64,000 nt of DNA from Aporrectodea caliginosa (Eukaryota > Annelida > Clitellata > Crassiclitellata > Lumbricidae). A program made the translations under genes and the position numbers. The first letter of the stretch is position 1. The number at the start of each line of letters is the position of its first letter. Under the pieces are notes generated by a model, which searched no databases, was not told where the DNA came from, and saw nothing but the letters and a program-made list of their open reading frames with translations. Shown in pieces: positions 53,742 to 63,969 of this stretch. The stretch spans positions 124,001 through 188,000 of the forward strand of contig JACEVL010000803.1 in assembly GCA_020284085.1 (NCBI GenBank), in the 5' to 3' direction.

Positions 53742-53860
53742 GCCTAGTTTCACTTTAACGAGACTGTGGGATAACAAAGATCATTAGCGTCGCCATCCTC
53801 CTTCATCCAGGCTTGGGACTGGCACAGTCAGAGTACGAATAGTGTCGGAGTTCTTTGTAA
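53742..53860. mobile_element. SINE-like dispersed repeat (family C)
   Basis: AACGAGACTGTGGGATAACA, AAGATCATTAGCGTCGCCAT, CCTCCTTCATCCAGGCTTGG, GACTGGCAC: the inverted order of 8520-8632 and parallel to 11742. Confidence 0.62.
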
Positions 53861-53874
53861 TTGTAGTTATAACT

Positions 53875-54090
53875 ACGGTTATTTATATAGCGTTGTCATA
53901 AGCGAGTATACTGGGGTGCCTTACGATAGTCTAGTGGTTAGAGTGCTAGACTGTCACCCGAGAGAAAGGGGTTCAAATCCCCGACAGGACAGACATTTGT
54001 CGAGATTTCTGCTCCACCTGCCAACTCAGATACACAATGAGTACATTGACTGCAGACTGTCAGTGGGAAGGCTAGACGGTGATACGGTCA
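53875..54090 (+). mobile_element. tRNA-derived SINE (family A), preceded by a short CR1-like tail
   Basis: TTATTTATATAGCGTTGTCA marks a CR1-like tail. ACGATAGTCTAGTGGTTAGA (perfect A-box type) and GGGGTTCAAATCCCC (B box) follow at 53930-53985, then GAGATTTCTGCTCCACCTGC and CAATGAGTACATTGACTGCA. The same CR1-tail/SINE order occurs at 45995-46310. Confidence 0.85.
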
Positions 54091-54642
54091 TAAATACATT
54101 TTATAGCAGTGATGCATATACATTACACAAGCATAGAATATATGGCACTAATAAATATAATATAAATTATTAATGCAAATAATTAAAGAGGCATACACAT
54201 ATCCTATATAACATTGATGCCTATATTTTATACAACACTCACTCATAGACACACGCATATAATATATATACATAAATAATACATATATAGAAACGCATAA
54301 ATAACTTTAAAATGCGCTACATCAAGTGTCCGTATACATACATGCATAGAAACGCTGAACAACAGTTCATCCGAACCCATGTTATACGATTCTTGTGTAT
54401 AATGCCTGCTGTGTGTTTATGCAAACGGTTTGAGGTCTGATCTGGATGGTATAGAAAACGGGGATGCTTTCAGACGGATGCATGCTCTTGTCACAATTGG
54501 ATTGATTCCTCAACAGTATCAGCGGCCTTGGATGTAGAGTTGCAAGGCTATAGAGCATGAATCAAACTGTATCAAGAGTGAAAATCTCTGACTTAGGCTG
54601 TTACATGCATACATACGTACATATACATACATATATATGGCG
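54091..54642. other. AT-rich intron sequence, no gene
   Basis: Nothing recognised apart from short ATA/CATA tracts. Confidence 0.5.
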
Positions 54643-55503
54643 GTGGCCCAAAATAACAAAAGTTGGAAATGTTTAGCTCCACAAGGCTGCCCTTGTTACA
54701 CATGAAAATATAACCCTGTATGCAAAAATTTGGACAGATTGAACTATATTTAGAGGTCGCGCCTTTTGCACACTTTTACATTATATAGTATGAAACGTCA
54801 AAAGACTATCAGTTTGAAAAATGACCAGATCTCAGCCATTAATTGTTAAAATTGGTTAATTCTTTCTTGCATTCTTCGTCTTGAAGAGGGCTACCTGTGA
54901 TATGAAACAAGGATACCAAATGTAAGACGATCAAAAGTTATTTTAAGGACAAAAAGGTCAACTTCAGACCACGATTTTTCTATAAAATTGACCTTTTTGT
55001 AATTAAAATAACTTTTGATCGTCTTGCAGTTGGTATCCTTGTTTCTTATCACAGGTAGCCCTTATCATGACGAGAAATACGTGACAGAATTAACCAATTT
55101 CAACCATTATTGGCTGAGATCTGATCATTTTTCTTCGATTTTTGTTAGATTTGGTTTCTTATGACCTTGAAATGACCTTGAATGACCCTGAATTTCGTAT
55201 TTATATTTTAATTAAGATATAGCTCTCATCTAGATAAATAAACAGTCAAAAGTTCATCTAAATTGGACTCCTCGTTAATTTGTTGTGATAAAAAGAGTAA
55301 ATCGACAATGGACCCAAGTTCCAAAACCCAAGCATGCGGTTTTTGCGATTTCTACAAAAAGTGTCAAAGTGGCGCGACCTCTAAACATGCTCAGATCTCT
55401 TCAATTTTTTCACCACATAGTCTTCTTGTCAAGTGGAACAAGGGCAGCCTTGTGGAGCAGCATGTTTCAACAACAAAATTTTCCCCGTGTAAGTTTGGGC
55501 CAC
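54643..55503. mobile_element. Fold-back DNA element with long inverted repeats
   Basis: GTGGCCCAAA at the left and TTTGGGCCAC at the right, with TA-rich flanks. Inside, CTCCACAAGGCTGCCCTTGT and AACAAGGGCAGCCTTGTGGA, then AGAGGTCGCGCC/GGCGCGACCTCT, then ATTGGTTAATTCT/AGAATTAACCAAT, and near the centre GGGCTACCTGTGATA/TATCACAGGTAGCCC and AAAAGGTCAA/TTGACCTTTT form successive complementary pairs. Almost the whole 861 bp can fold into one hairpin. No transposase. Confidence 0.88.
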
Positions 55504-56045
55504 ACTAATATATATGGCATTATATACATGTATATATGGACAAAGAAATGACCACGGAGAAGCTAAATTTGGGCCAATATATTACATAGCTAAATAAATA
55601 TATAGCATACGTAAATATAGGCATCGACATTGATAATATCTCTCTATATTATATGCACCTCATACCCATACTAGGGCTATTGTATACAATCGTACGTGAT
55701 ATACACAAATGTATTTAAATATTTTAGCATACATATTATATATATATATATACCTAAATAACATACATGCGTGTTATGTGATCATTTTGGACCTGGCCAT
55801 TCCATAGCAAACGCCGGTTCATAAAGGTTGGCTCGATTCCCAGATAGTTGAACGTCCTTCTTCTGACCTTGAAGGTCCTGTCCTATCCTGTGCGATCCTT
55901 TCCTTTTCACCTGTCACTTCCTTTCCTGTCCTTGTGGTGTTCTCTTGTGTAATTTTCTTCTTTTGTTCAGTTCTTTGTTCTTATGCCGATTTCCTTCCTT
56001 TTGTCTTGTAGTTTCGTGTCCTTACTCAGTTTTCCTGCTTCTCTG
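55504..56045. other. AT-rich intron sequence, no gene
   Basis: TA-rich to about 55760, then unique-looking pyrimidine-rich sequence with no recognised element. Confidence 0.5.
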
Positions 56046-56049
56046 TTCA

Positions 56050-56395
56050 CTAAAATCCTATTCTCCCTTGTCAGTTTCTTTATCTCCCTTATCAGTTTCT
56101 CCCTCTCCCTTATCAGTTTCTCCATCTTCCTTATTAGTTTCTCCATCTCCAAATAGTTTCTCCATCTTCCTTATCAGTTTCTCCATATTCATTATCAGTT
56201 TCTGCATCTCCCTTATCAGTTTCTCCATTTTCAATGTCAGTTTCTCAATCTCCCTTATCAGTTTCACCCTCTCCTTTAGCAGTTTCTCCATCTCCAAACA
56301 GTTTCTCCATCTTCCTTATCAGTTTCTCCATATTCATTTTCAGTTTCTCCATCTTCCTTATTAGTTTCTCGATCTCCCTTCTCTTTCACTCAGTC
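56050..56395. repeat. 21-bp minisatellite (TTATCAGTTTCTCCATCTTCC)
   Basis: About 16 degenerate units. ORFs give SISLISFSISL or MEKLIREMEKL-type repeats because the period is divisible by three; not taken as coding. Confidence 0.9.
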
Positions 56396-56805
56396 CATCT
56401 GTCTGTCGTGTTCTTACTTACTGTCTGCTTATCTCTTTCTCTGTGTTGTCTGTGATTATGTCTCTCCGCATATTAACAATCAGTCATTTAAAAAAATTCA
56501 GTATATATATATATATATAATAAGCCCTTTTATAAATATATATATATATACAGTGGAAATCTATGACGCCATTACACACGCACATGTACACGTCGGTTTA
56601 GCCAATCATCTATCGAAACCGTATATATGTTTATTATGGCGCCATGCAAATTTTGCAGATCGTCGCGCGCTCTACAAGGGCTTATAAATCGGCATTATCT
56701 GATAAACGAGAATGCATTTCATAAATCAGGCATCATACTTTTGTGCAATATCTTGCATCTTTCTCCACAAAACAATCTTTATTGTGATTTTGTTTCTTTT
56801 ACCAG

Positions 56806-57107
56806 CATGAAACCGGCCAAACCGTCAAAATCCGGTGTTAACAGAACGTCCAGCCATAACACCGTCGCCATCAGACAGTCACACAACACCACGAGCAGCA
56901 ACATGGCGGCCAATGAAAGATTGCTGAATAATTCTGGCAAAAACATGGCTGCCACCGAGCCTTCGCCGGTCGTGACGAGTCCAAAAATGGCTGCATCCGG
57001 TGTCAAAGGTCCTCAAGACTTCTACACTGGGGAGAGTGCAAATGTCTCGCGACTACTAAACTCTCTGCTGAAAGGTTATGACAAACGTCTACGGCCAAAC
57101 TACAACG
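56806..57107 (+). CDS. Receptor exon 2 (linker and N-terminal helix)
   Basis: Acceptor TTCTTTTACCAG, donor GTGAGA. The exon encodes about 100 residues. The first 75 or so are a Ser/Asn/Thr-rich linker with several N-glycosylation sequons (NRT, NTT, NNS) and three spaced NMAA/KMAA motifs. It ends with the conserved helix NVSRLLNSLLKGYDKRLRPN before YNG. The helix matches the ligand-gated channel start (SxLLxxLLxGYDxRLRPxxxG). It ends in phase 1. Confidence 0.9.
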
Positions 57108-57194
57108 GTGAGAGCTTCAACAAAATTCGCAGGATGTTTGAGTCTATAGCATATATGGCCACTGTTACCCGTTTCATTTCACGTTTATCAACGC

Positions 57195-57465
57195 TTCAAG
57201 AATTCTCACCTCTTTAAGAATTCTCACCTCTTCAAGAATTCTCATCTCTTCACGAATTCTCACCTGTTCAAGATGCCTCACCTTTTCAAGAATTCTCATC
57301 TCTTCAAGAATTCTCAGCTCCTTAAGAATCCTCAACTCTTCAAGAATTCTAACCTCTACAAAAATTCTCACCTCTTAAAGAATTCTAACCTCTTCAAGAA
57401 TTCTCACCTCTTGAGAATTCTCACCTCTCTTCAAGAATTCTCACCTTCAAGAATTCCTATCCTAA
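57195..57465. repeat. 18-bp minisatellite (TTCAAGAATTCTCACCTC)
   Basis: About 15 units, starting roughly 85 bp after the donor of receptor exon 2. Each unit contains an EcoRI-type GAATTC palindrome. Confidence 0.93.
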
Positions 57466-57469
57466 TTCA

Positions 57470-57668
57470 ACCAATCCTCCTCCTTCCAAGCCTTCTCGTC
57501 CTCAACGAAAGCCGCCTTACCAGCTGGTCCTGCCTCCTCTCTCTGGTCTCTATCGCATCCCGACTCGGATCTTTCATTGACCATCTCCGGACAACCCCTC
57601 TGACAAGACGCAGCTCTCCTGATAAACTGGTACCCTGCTCTTAGCTTCCTAGTAGCGTTTTAGAAATG
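57470..57668 (+). mobile_element. LINE 3' end fragment
   Basis: AGCCGCCTTACCAGCTGGTC, TGCCTCCTCTCTCTGGTCTC, ACTCGGATCTTTCATTGACC, GACAAGACGCAGCTCTCCTG, CTTAGCTTCCTAGTAGCG. Same family and order as 24925-25075. Confidence 0.72.
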
Positions 57669-58225
57669 TGGAGTTTTACAATTACGGTTGTAGGTGTAGT
57701 AGACCTAAGGGACTTCAAAACTTTGTTCCACCACGAGAAAGTAAAGGCACACATAAGCTTACACGCCACTACGCAATTTTTTACAACACCTTCTCGATAA
57801 GCTCTTAAAAAGCGTGACCCTGAAGATGAAGTATCCGTTGACTGAGCAGCAAACGCGACCAAAGCAATCTAACTACTAGGAACCTTATTAACATCCTAAT
57901 TTGTCTAGGGACTCGTTGACCAACTCCTAAGGATCGCAGGCTGAGTTAGCACCACGTTGCGTGTGAAATTCCGCAGATCGTCCTCTCATCCATTATAGTG
58001 AGGGATCGACAACACCACGAGCGACCATAACCTTGACCCTTGAGCAATCATAACCTTGACCCTTGAGCAACCGTAACCTTGACCCTAACCCCAGCTTTGT
58101 TCTCTCGAGTATACGTTTAGTGTGTATTTAAGACTTTCGTTCTGCGTATAAATTCCGCTAGCTTTATTGCTTTTCATAATCTGCAGCAGTTACGATAGAC
58201 CTGTCACCATAGCCTACATGTACAT
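57669..58225. other. Intron sequence; CTTGACCCT triplicate, no gene
   Basis: Three tandem copies of about 23 bp (GAGCAACCGTAACCTTGACC type) at 58020-58090; nothing else. Confidence 0.5.
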
Positions 58226-58530
58226 CAGTGCTGTCCAACCTTTTTGACACCGTGGTCCACCAAATAAATTATTCTTGAAGCCTAGGAAATTCAAAAGCAA
58301 CGACTAACATTTATTGAAATTTATTAACTCAGTTAAAATTTATTTAAACTTTAAACAAGTTTAAATCGCCGTGGGAACTGGATTTTATGTTCACATTGTC
58401 AAATGATAAGCCAAGTTACGAACGAATAGCTATGCAAGTAGGCCAGGGACTTTGTCTTTTGCAAAAGTTTAGCGAGCTCGGGCGGGCCACTTAAAACAAC
58501 AAGGGCCTACATGTCTATAAGCCAAGCATG
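58226..58530. mobile_element. Possible hAT-type terminus
   Basis: CAGTGCTGTCCAACCTTTTT followed by GTGGTCCACC and later CGGGCGGGCCAC resembles ends of hAT transposons (CAGNG start). The opposite terminus and an 8-bp duplication were not found. Confidence 0.35.
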
Positions 58531-58699
58531 GACTGGCCAAAATTGAAATAAAGCAAATTCGTTGGTTGGTGAACACTTGCTTCCATTCTTTACAGTTTCA
58601 GTGTTTAACAACACCTTCTGACTAGCAAGTCCGTTGACGTCGACTTAACCGTATCTCGTTGGTATTAGGATAACCGGCCTTCAATTGTATTGCAACAGT

Positions 58700-58830
58700 T
58701 TAAGTAAGTAAAGTAAGTAAGTATATTCTTTATTGAACCAGTTGCAATCCGCATTCTGGTGTACATACATCATATATATAATAAACAATAAACAATCAAT
58801 AGTCAATATGAATAAAGCATTAACGACATC
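58700..58830 (-). mobile_element. LINE/SINE-like 3' end (GTAA)n
   Basis: AAGTAAGTAAGTATATTCTT, TATTGAACCAGTTGCAATCC, GCATTCTGGTGTACATACAT matches 41760-41830 (AAGTAAGTATATCCTTTATT, ACCGCATTTTGGTGTACA). The minus strand reads AATAAAGAATATACTTAC, a retroelement 3' end. Confidence 0.62.
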
Positions 58831-58884
58831 TTATGACATCAAAGGCCGTTGACGTACTGAAAAATTGTCCAGCTCTCACTATTT

Positions 58885-59105
58885 AGTACTGTATTGTATT
58901 GTATTTGAAAATGTGTAAAGCACCTCTAGTAGGGTTAACCGTTCAGAAGCGCTCCCATTGCACAAGGCCCCGCGAAAAGAAGCAGGTTTTGAGAAAAGCG
59001 AAGGAAGAAGAAAGAGTGCCATATAGAATTGTAGAGCGAACAGAAGGAGAAAGGGCATTCCAAAGAGAGGGACCAATTGAAGCAAAGGAGCGAGACTGAG
59101 CCATA
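58885..59105 (-). mobile_element. CR1-like LINE 3' end with (TATTG)n
   Basis: GTATTGTATTGTATTTGAAA, TGTGTAAAGCACCTCT and CAGAAGCGCTCCCATTGC. Minus-strand codons include RSFASIGPSLWNALSPSVRS-like residues (59030-59090), the GPxxWNxL motif. Confidence 0.75.
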
Positions 59106-59278
59106 GCAGCAGTTAGTTACCTACTTTCACTGTGCGCTTTCTGTTGAGCGTGCACTAAAAGTGACTGGGAAACCAATGCAGCTCGTCGTTAAAGTGTTAA
59201 TGACGCTGTGTCATAATGAAGATGATTAGCACAATGCACTGTCAGTCAATGTAAAGAACTGCATTTATTTGTCTGTAG

Positions 59279-59346
59279 GTCAACCGGTGGAAGTTGAGAT
59301 AACTATGTTCGTATCCAGCGTCAGCTCAATTTCCGAAGTGAACATG
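59279..59346 (+). CDS. Receptor exon 3 (68-bp conserved exon)
   Basis: Acceptor TTTGTCTGTAG, donor GTAAGA. The exon is exactly 68 bp and encodes QPVEVEITMFVSSVSSISEV NM, the first beta strand of the extracellular domain (family pattern: V-V-x-V-x-x-x-V-x-S-x-x-S-x-S-E-x-x-M). The phase joins the previous G codon and leaves phase 0. Confidence 0.93.
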
Positions 59347-59379
59347 GTAAGACATGATATTCTTCACAAAAACCATGAC

Positions 59380-60008
59380 TGGTATGTATGTATGTGTGCG
59401 AGTGTGTATGTGGGTAATGTGCATGTGTGTCTGTGTGTCTGTGTGTCTGTGTGTGCATGTGTGCATGTGTGCATGTGTGCATGTGTGCATGTGTGCATGT
59501 GTGCATGTGTGCATGCGTGTGTATGTATGTACGTGTGTGTATGTATGTACGTGTGTGTATGTATGTACGTGTGTGTATGTATGTACGTGTGTGTATGTAT
59601 GTACGTGTGTGTATGTATGTACGTGTGTGTATGTATGTACGTGTGTGTATGTATGTACGTGTGTGTATGTATGTATGTGTGTGTATGTATGTACGTGTGT
59701 ATGTATGTACGTGTGTGTATGTATGTACGTGTGTGTATGTATGTACGTGTGTGTATGTATGTACGTGTGTGTATGTATGTACGTGTGTGTATGTATGTAC
59801 GTATGTATGTACGTGTATGTATGTATGTACGTGTGTGTATGTATGTATGTATGTGTGTGTATGTATGTACGTGTGTATGTATGTATGTACGTGTGTGTAC
59901 GTATGTATGTATGTATGTATGTATGTATGTATGCATGCATGCATGCATGCATGTATGTATGTAGGTAGGTAGGTAGGTAGGTAGGTAGGTAGGTAGGTAG
60001 GTAGGTAT
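59380..60008. repeat. 16-bp minisatellite (GTGTGTATGTATGTAC) plus (GTGCAT)n and (GTAG)n
   Basis: Starts about 35 bp after the donor of receptor exon 3. TGTGCATG units pass to about 20 copies of GTGTGTATGTATGTAC, then TATG and finally GTAG units. ORFs of about 200 codons on both strands are repeat translations. Confidence 0.96.
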
Positions 60009-60159
60009 CTGGATACTTACGCTGGCGTCTTTTATTATCCCAAAAAATGCTGCCTGAGCCAGTCTACATGTATTTTATGATGTCAGAGGTCATTAAGAGC
60101 ATTATTTTAAATGTCAATAGAAAGCAAACCAATGTACAGAAAACTAGAAGAGTCACTAA

Positions 60160-60475
60160 TTGCGCCAACCTCGGACCCCCACCAACGGATTCCCATCTCG
60201 TCTATCAATCTTGCCTTTCCCTCTCTTGCCCTCTCTCCTGCTGCTCTCCACTTACGGCCGAAAACCGAAATCTTCCAGCTTTCCATTCCTGATTCTGCCA
60301 TACATACGGCCACGGACCACCATCATAAACGATTTCCACCGTAGCACCATGCTGTCTCCTCGGCTTGAGCCTCTGTATTCTGACCAGGCATCGGAACGGA
60401 TAAATCAACCTGGCTATTGCGTACTTGATTTGACATAGCGCTGGTGCTTAAGCTGGTAATTATAATGAGCAATGC
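60160..60475 (+). mobile_element. LINE 3' end fragment
   Basis: CTCCACTTACGGCCGAAAAC, ACCACCATCATAAACGATTT, CCACCGTAGCACCATGCTGT, TCGGCTTGAGCC, ACCTGGCTATTGCGTACTTG, GACATAGCGCTGG; shared with 33690 and 52360. Confidence 0.78.
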
Positions 60476-61119
60476 ACGCGACGTGATTGTCGGTTAGGGT
60501 CAGTCAGGGTCAGGGTTAGGGTTAGTGTCGTCATTAGAAAACGTCGTACCTTTCGCGCAGCATGCCAGCCACAATAATTAAGATTAGTTCTTATTCCTCA
60601 GACTAATCATTATTCAACAAGACGATCTGATTATCTTTGTCAGTTCGTTAGTCGTTAGTCCGGAATAGCGGACCCCCGGAATAGCGGACCCAAACCATAA
60701 TTATCAGGAAGTCCATCCCTTTCCACGGAGTTACGTAGGCCAAAACTATGTGCGAAGAAAAATACCGTTAAAAGTACAAAATCCAAAGAGGAAACCACGA
60801 ATAAGTCCGAACGCAGACTTAACGCCAGTCACTCCAACATGTTAGAAATTATTGAGCAAATTCTGCATCTAGACAAAATAATCCTCCAAAATGACAGGCT
60901 TAGTTGATCAATGACCGGCGTGGCCTGTTACGTGCGCCGTATGAATTATAATTATAAGCTGAACGGTCACCGAGGTCCTTCGGTTACCGTACTATGTGTC
61001 TCTATGTTGGAACTCTTTCCTCGCACATATTTTCTGTTCTCAGTCTCTAATGTCTTTTCGGTCGTAACTAAACAATTTGCCTTATCCAGCTGGTTTATCC
61101 ACCGCAGGTTGTATTTTAT

Positions 61120-61575
61120 CTCGCAATGCACTGACATTCTCGGTATTGAAGAAGAAAGGCGTATTCAGGCATTCGACAACAAGTGTATCAGACAGCTGTT
61201 GAGAATCCCGTGAACAAAAATTATGTTCTACGAACGGGTATACAAATCAGCGGGCCCAGAGAGGGACTGTTGGTCCACAGCCCCACACCAAAACTCGGAG
61301 ACTACGATATTTTGGTCATATCATAGCACAGCCGCACGACAACATCGAGAGCAGCCTGGTGACGGGTCTCGTGGAAGGGATCCTAAGACGAGGCAGGCCG
61401 AGAATTTCGTGGATCGACAAGGTCCTGAACTGGACTGGACTTGTGGGTGATGGCTTAATGAACGCGGCATGCGACAGAAGACACTGGGCAATTGAGGGTC
61501 CATTCATATAGCCAACGGTCGCGATGTGACATGACATAACAACAACAAAACAGCAACAACAACATCAACAGGATT
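61120..61575 (+). mobile_element. LINE ORF2 C-terminal fragment with (AAC)n tail
   Basis: Mixed plus-strand frames give EEERRIQAFDNKCIRQLLRI P, then QISGPRGT, TRRLRYFGHIIAQPHDNIES, RRGRPRISWIDKVLNWTGLV and DRRHWAI. LRYFGHI and RGRPRxxWxDxVxxWTGL are typical LINE ends. The tail is AACAACAACAAAACAGCAAC. Frameshifted and inactive. Confidence 0.82.
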
Positions 61576-61700
61576 AGATGATAATAAGTTTAACAGGAGT
61601 CGAATTTAACTGTATGGCAGCCTGCAAGGCGCCCATCTGCCCTACTGCTCATTTTACAGTCGGCCCTAGGGAGTGGAAGGCTGAATCAACCTTACGGGCT
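61575..61700 (-). mobile_element. SINE-like fragment (family B 3' part)
   Basis: AACAGGAGTCGAATTTAACT, GGCAGCCTGCAAGGCGCCCA, GCTCATTTTACAGTCGGCCC and GTGGAAGGCTGA parallel 2385-2520. Confidence 0.6.
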
Positions 61701-62165
61701 AACGGGTATCTTCGTGCCAGCGTGATACCGTTCAGAGGTTTTGACCCGACAGAGGAGAGGGACATCAATTTAATATCGATCACGCAAATAAATGTCACCA
61801 GAAAAGCCACCTGATCTGTTCGTTCCAAACAAGAACTATTGTGGCTGCCAAGAGCATGCACGGACTCAGACACAACCTAGCCTCGTTCAACATAAAATGC
61901 TGCAGCGATTGCGTAACAAAGTTCTCGTAATAACAGCGACAACAATGGCGACAGCCAAAACAATAGTGACAAAGGACATAAGAATAGCTACGCATCAGCA
62001 GCAATAACAACCAAACCACCAACCGTGGCAATGATTCTGGCATAGATCATAATAGGAATGTCTGAGGAAATTTATTCCGCTGTGCTGTGCCTAACATAGA
62101 GGAAGGACAGGAAATGATTAAGCATGTATTGTAGTGGACTCAATGGAACCTATAGCGTTTCAGCC
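61701..62165. other. Intron 3 sequence, no gene recognised
   Basis: Nothing identified apart from short CAACAA-type runs. Confidence 0.5.
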
Positions 62166-62169
62166 CATT

Positions 62170-62198
62170 GCAGATGATGATGATGATGATGATGCATT

Positions 62199-62257
<59 letters not shown>

Positions 62258-62474
62258 GGTGATGGTGACAATTATAATAAAGATGATGTTGCTGCTGATG
62301 ATGATGACGATGACTATAACGATGATTATGATTATGATGATGATGATGATGACGACGATGTCGATGATGCTATCGATGCTGCTGATGATGATGATGGTGG
62401 TGATGATGCTGGTAGTGATGATAATGATGACGATGACTATAACGCTGATGACGACGACGACGATGATAATGATA

Positions 62475-62510
<36 letters not shown>

Positions 62511-62735
62511 CTATTGCTGCTGTTGATTATGATGATGGTGGTTATGGTGGTGACGATAATAATTATGATGATGTTGCTGCTAGTGATGATGATGACGATG
62601 ACGATGACTATAACGACGACTATAACGACTATAGCGACGACGATGATGACGACGACGATGACGATGATTATGATGATGATGATTATGATGAAGATGACAA
62701 TGATTATGATGACTATCACGTAGTCTCTGAAGTTA
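62170..62735. repeat. (GAT)n compound array just upstream of receptor exon 4
   Basis: GATGAT with GGT, GCT and GAC variants. A roughly 150-bp block (ATGATGTTGCTGCT...GATGACTATAACG) is repeated imperfectly within it. It ends about 30 bp before the splice acceptor at 62767. Confidence 0.95.
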
Positions 62736-62767
62736 GTCCTATAGCTTGGCCTATTATAATCGTACAG

Positions 62768-62988
62768 GACTTCACTCTGGACTTCTACTTCCGTCAGCAC
62801 TGGTTCGACGCCCGTCTGAACTTCACTGAGGAGGAGGACGAACTGTGCATAAGCAACGAGATGCTTGGTCAAATATGGTGGCCGGACACGTTCTTTGCCA
62901 CGGCTAAGATGGCCCACTTCCACACAGCCACGACTCACAACGCCTTCCTACGCATCAAACCAAGCGGATGGATCACGCAAAGCCTACG
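62768..62988 (+). CDS. Receptor exon 4 (221-bp conserved exon, loops D and A)
   Basis: Acceptor AATCGTACAG, donor GTAGTC. The exon is exactly 221 bp and encodes DFTLDFYFRQHWFDARLNFT, EEEDELCISNEMLGQIWWPD, TFFATAKMAHFHTATTHNAF and LRIKPSGWITQSL with a split Arg codon. W-x-PDTFF and the loop D FxR arrangement identify a Cys-loop anion channel of GABA-A type. The next exon (Cys-loop region) is not within the remaining kilobase. Confidence 0.95.
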
Positions 62989-63014
62989 GTAGTCACTCAT
63001 TTATTCTCATTTGT

Positions 63015-63405
63015 GCAGATATGGTATTAACTCTTTTATGCATATTACGGTATTAACTCTTTTATGCATATACGGTATTCCTCATTTTATGAATATACGG
63101 TATTCAGTCATCTTATGAATATACGGTATTCACTCATCTTATGAATATACGGTATTCACTCATCTTACGAATATGCGGTATTCACTCATCTTATTAATAT
63201 ACGGTATTCACTCATTTTATGAATATACGGTATTCACTATTCAGTCATTTATGAATACACGGTATTCAGTCATTTTATGAATATACAGCATTCACTCATT
63301 GTTACATATACGGTATTCACTCTGTTATGCATATAGAGTATTCACTCATTCATGCATATACGGTATTCACTCATTCATGCATATACGGTATTCACTCATA
63401 TTACA
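63015..63405. repeat. 26-bp minisatellite (ATTCACTCATYTTATGAATATACGGT)
   Basis: About 15 units, starting roughly 30 bp after the donor of receptor exon 4. Confidence 0.95.
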
Positions 63406-63411
63406 AGGTAA

Positions 63412-63482
63412 TGTAATGTAATCCCACTGAACAGTTATATAGAGTCCCTTCAAACATCTATTCAGAGGCGCTGTCTGCACTA
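63412..63482 (-). mobile_element. CR1-like LINE tail with (AATGT)n
   Basis: GTAATGTAATGTAATCCCAC, CAGTTATATAGAGTCCCTTC, TATTCAGAGGCGCTGTCTGC: the same 3' block, diverged. Confidence 0.7.
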
Positions 63483-63483
63483 G

Positions 63484-63717
63484 CCTATAATATGATTTTA
63501 AATGTCATTATAAACGAATATAATTATTACATTCCTTGGCTACTGACTCCGGAGATTAGATGGCATAGTCAACCGTGTTATATATAAACGCGAGCATCAG
63601 AGTATGCTCGCGTTTATATCTAACACGGTTGACTATGCCATCTAATCTCCGGAGTCAGTAGCCAAGGAATGTAATAATTATATTCGTTTATAATGACATT
63701 TAACATCATATTATAGG
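63484..63717. repeat. 234-bp near-perfect palindrome
   Basis: Two 114-bp arms (63484-63597 and 63604-63717) around a 6-base loop CAGAGT, no indels and about two mismatches. The left arm continues directly from a CR1-like tail and resembles sequence following another such tail at 46680. Confidence 0.97.
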
Positions 63718-63969
63718 TGCAGCAACCTTAGAAGATAGCATAACTATTTCATCAGAGACAGCAAGCAGCTCAAGAAACACATTCAAGCCATCTTAAGAGG
63801 CACCTTTTAAGATCTGTTAGGTTGCCATGTGCCACTGCGAGAGTCTTAAAGGGCTTTACAAATAGTCAATTACGTACACACACACAAACACACATAGCGA
63901 GTGGCGCAGAGTGCGGAATCTGGAGCAAGTGATAAGCGAATGTTCTCTATGCTAAGGAGATGCCAACTG

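Noticed and set aside
59269..59972. About 200-codon ORFs in several frames (YVCVCMYV / HTHTYIHT)
   Set aside because: Translations of GTGTGTATGTATGTAC repeats on both strands. Only the first 68 bp after 59279 is a real exon.
60485..60530. TTAGGG-like telomeric motif
   Set aside because: Only two to three imperfect GGTTAG units. Not a telomere or clear interstitial telomeric array.
62150..62992. 262-274 codon ORFs across the GAT array, one reading into receptor exon 4
   Set aside because: The poly-Asp part is simple repeat and is separated from the exon by a good acceptor (AATCGTACAG). The frame match upstream is incidental.
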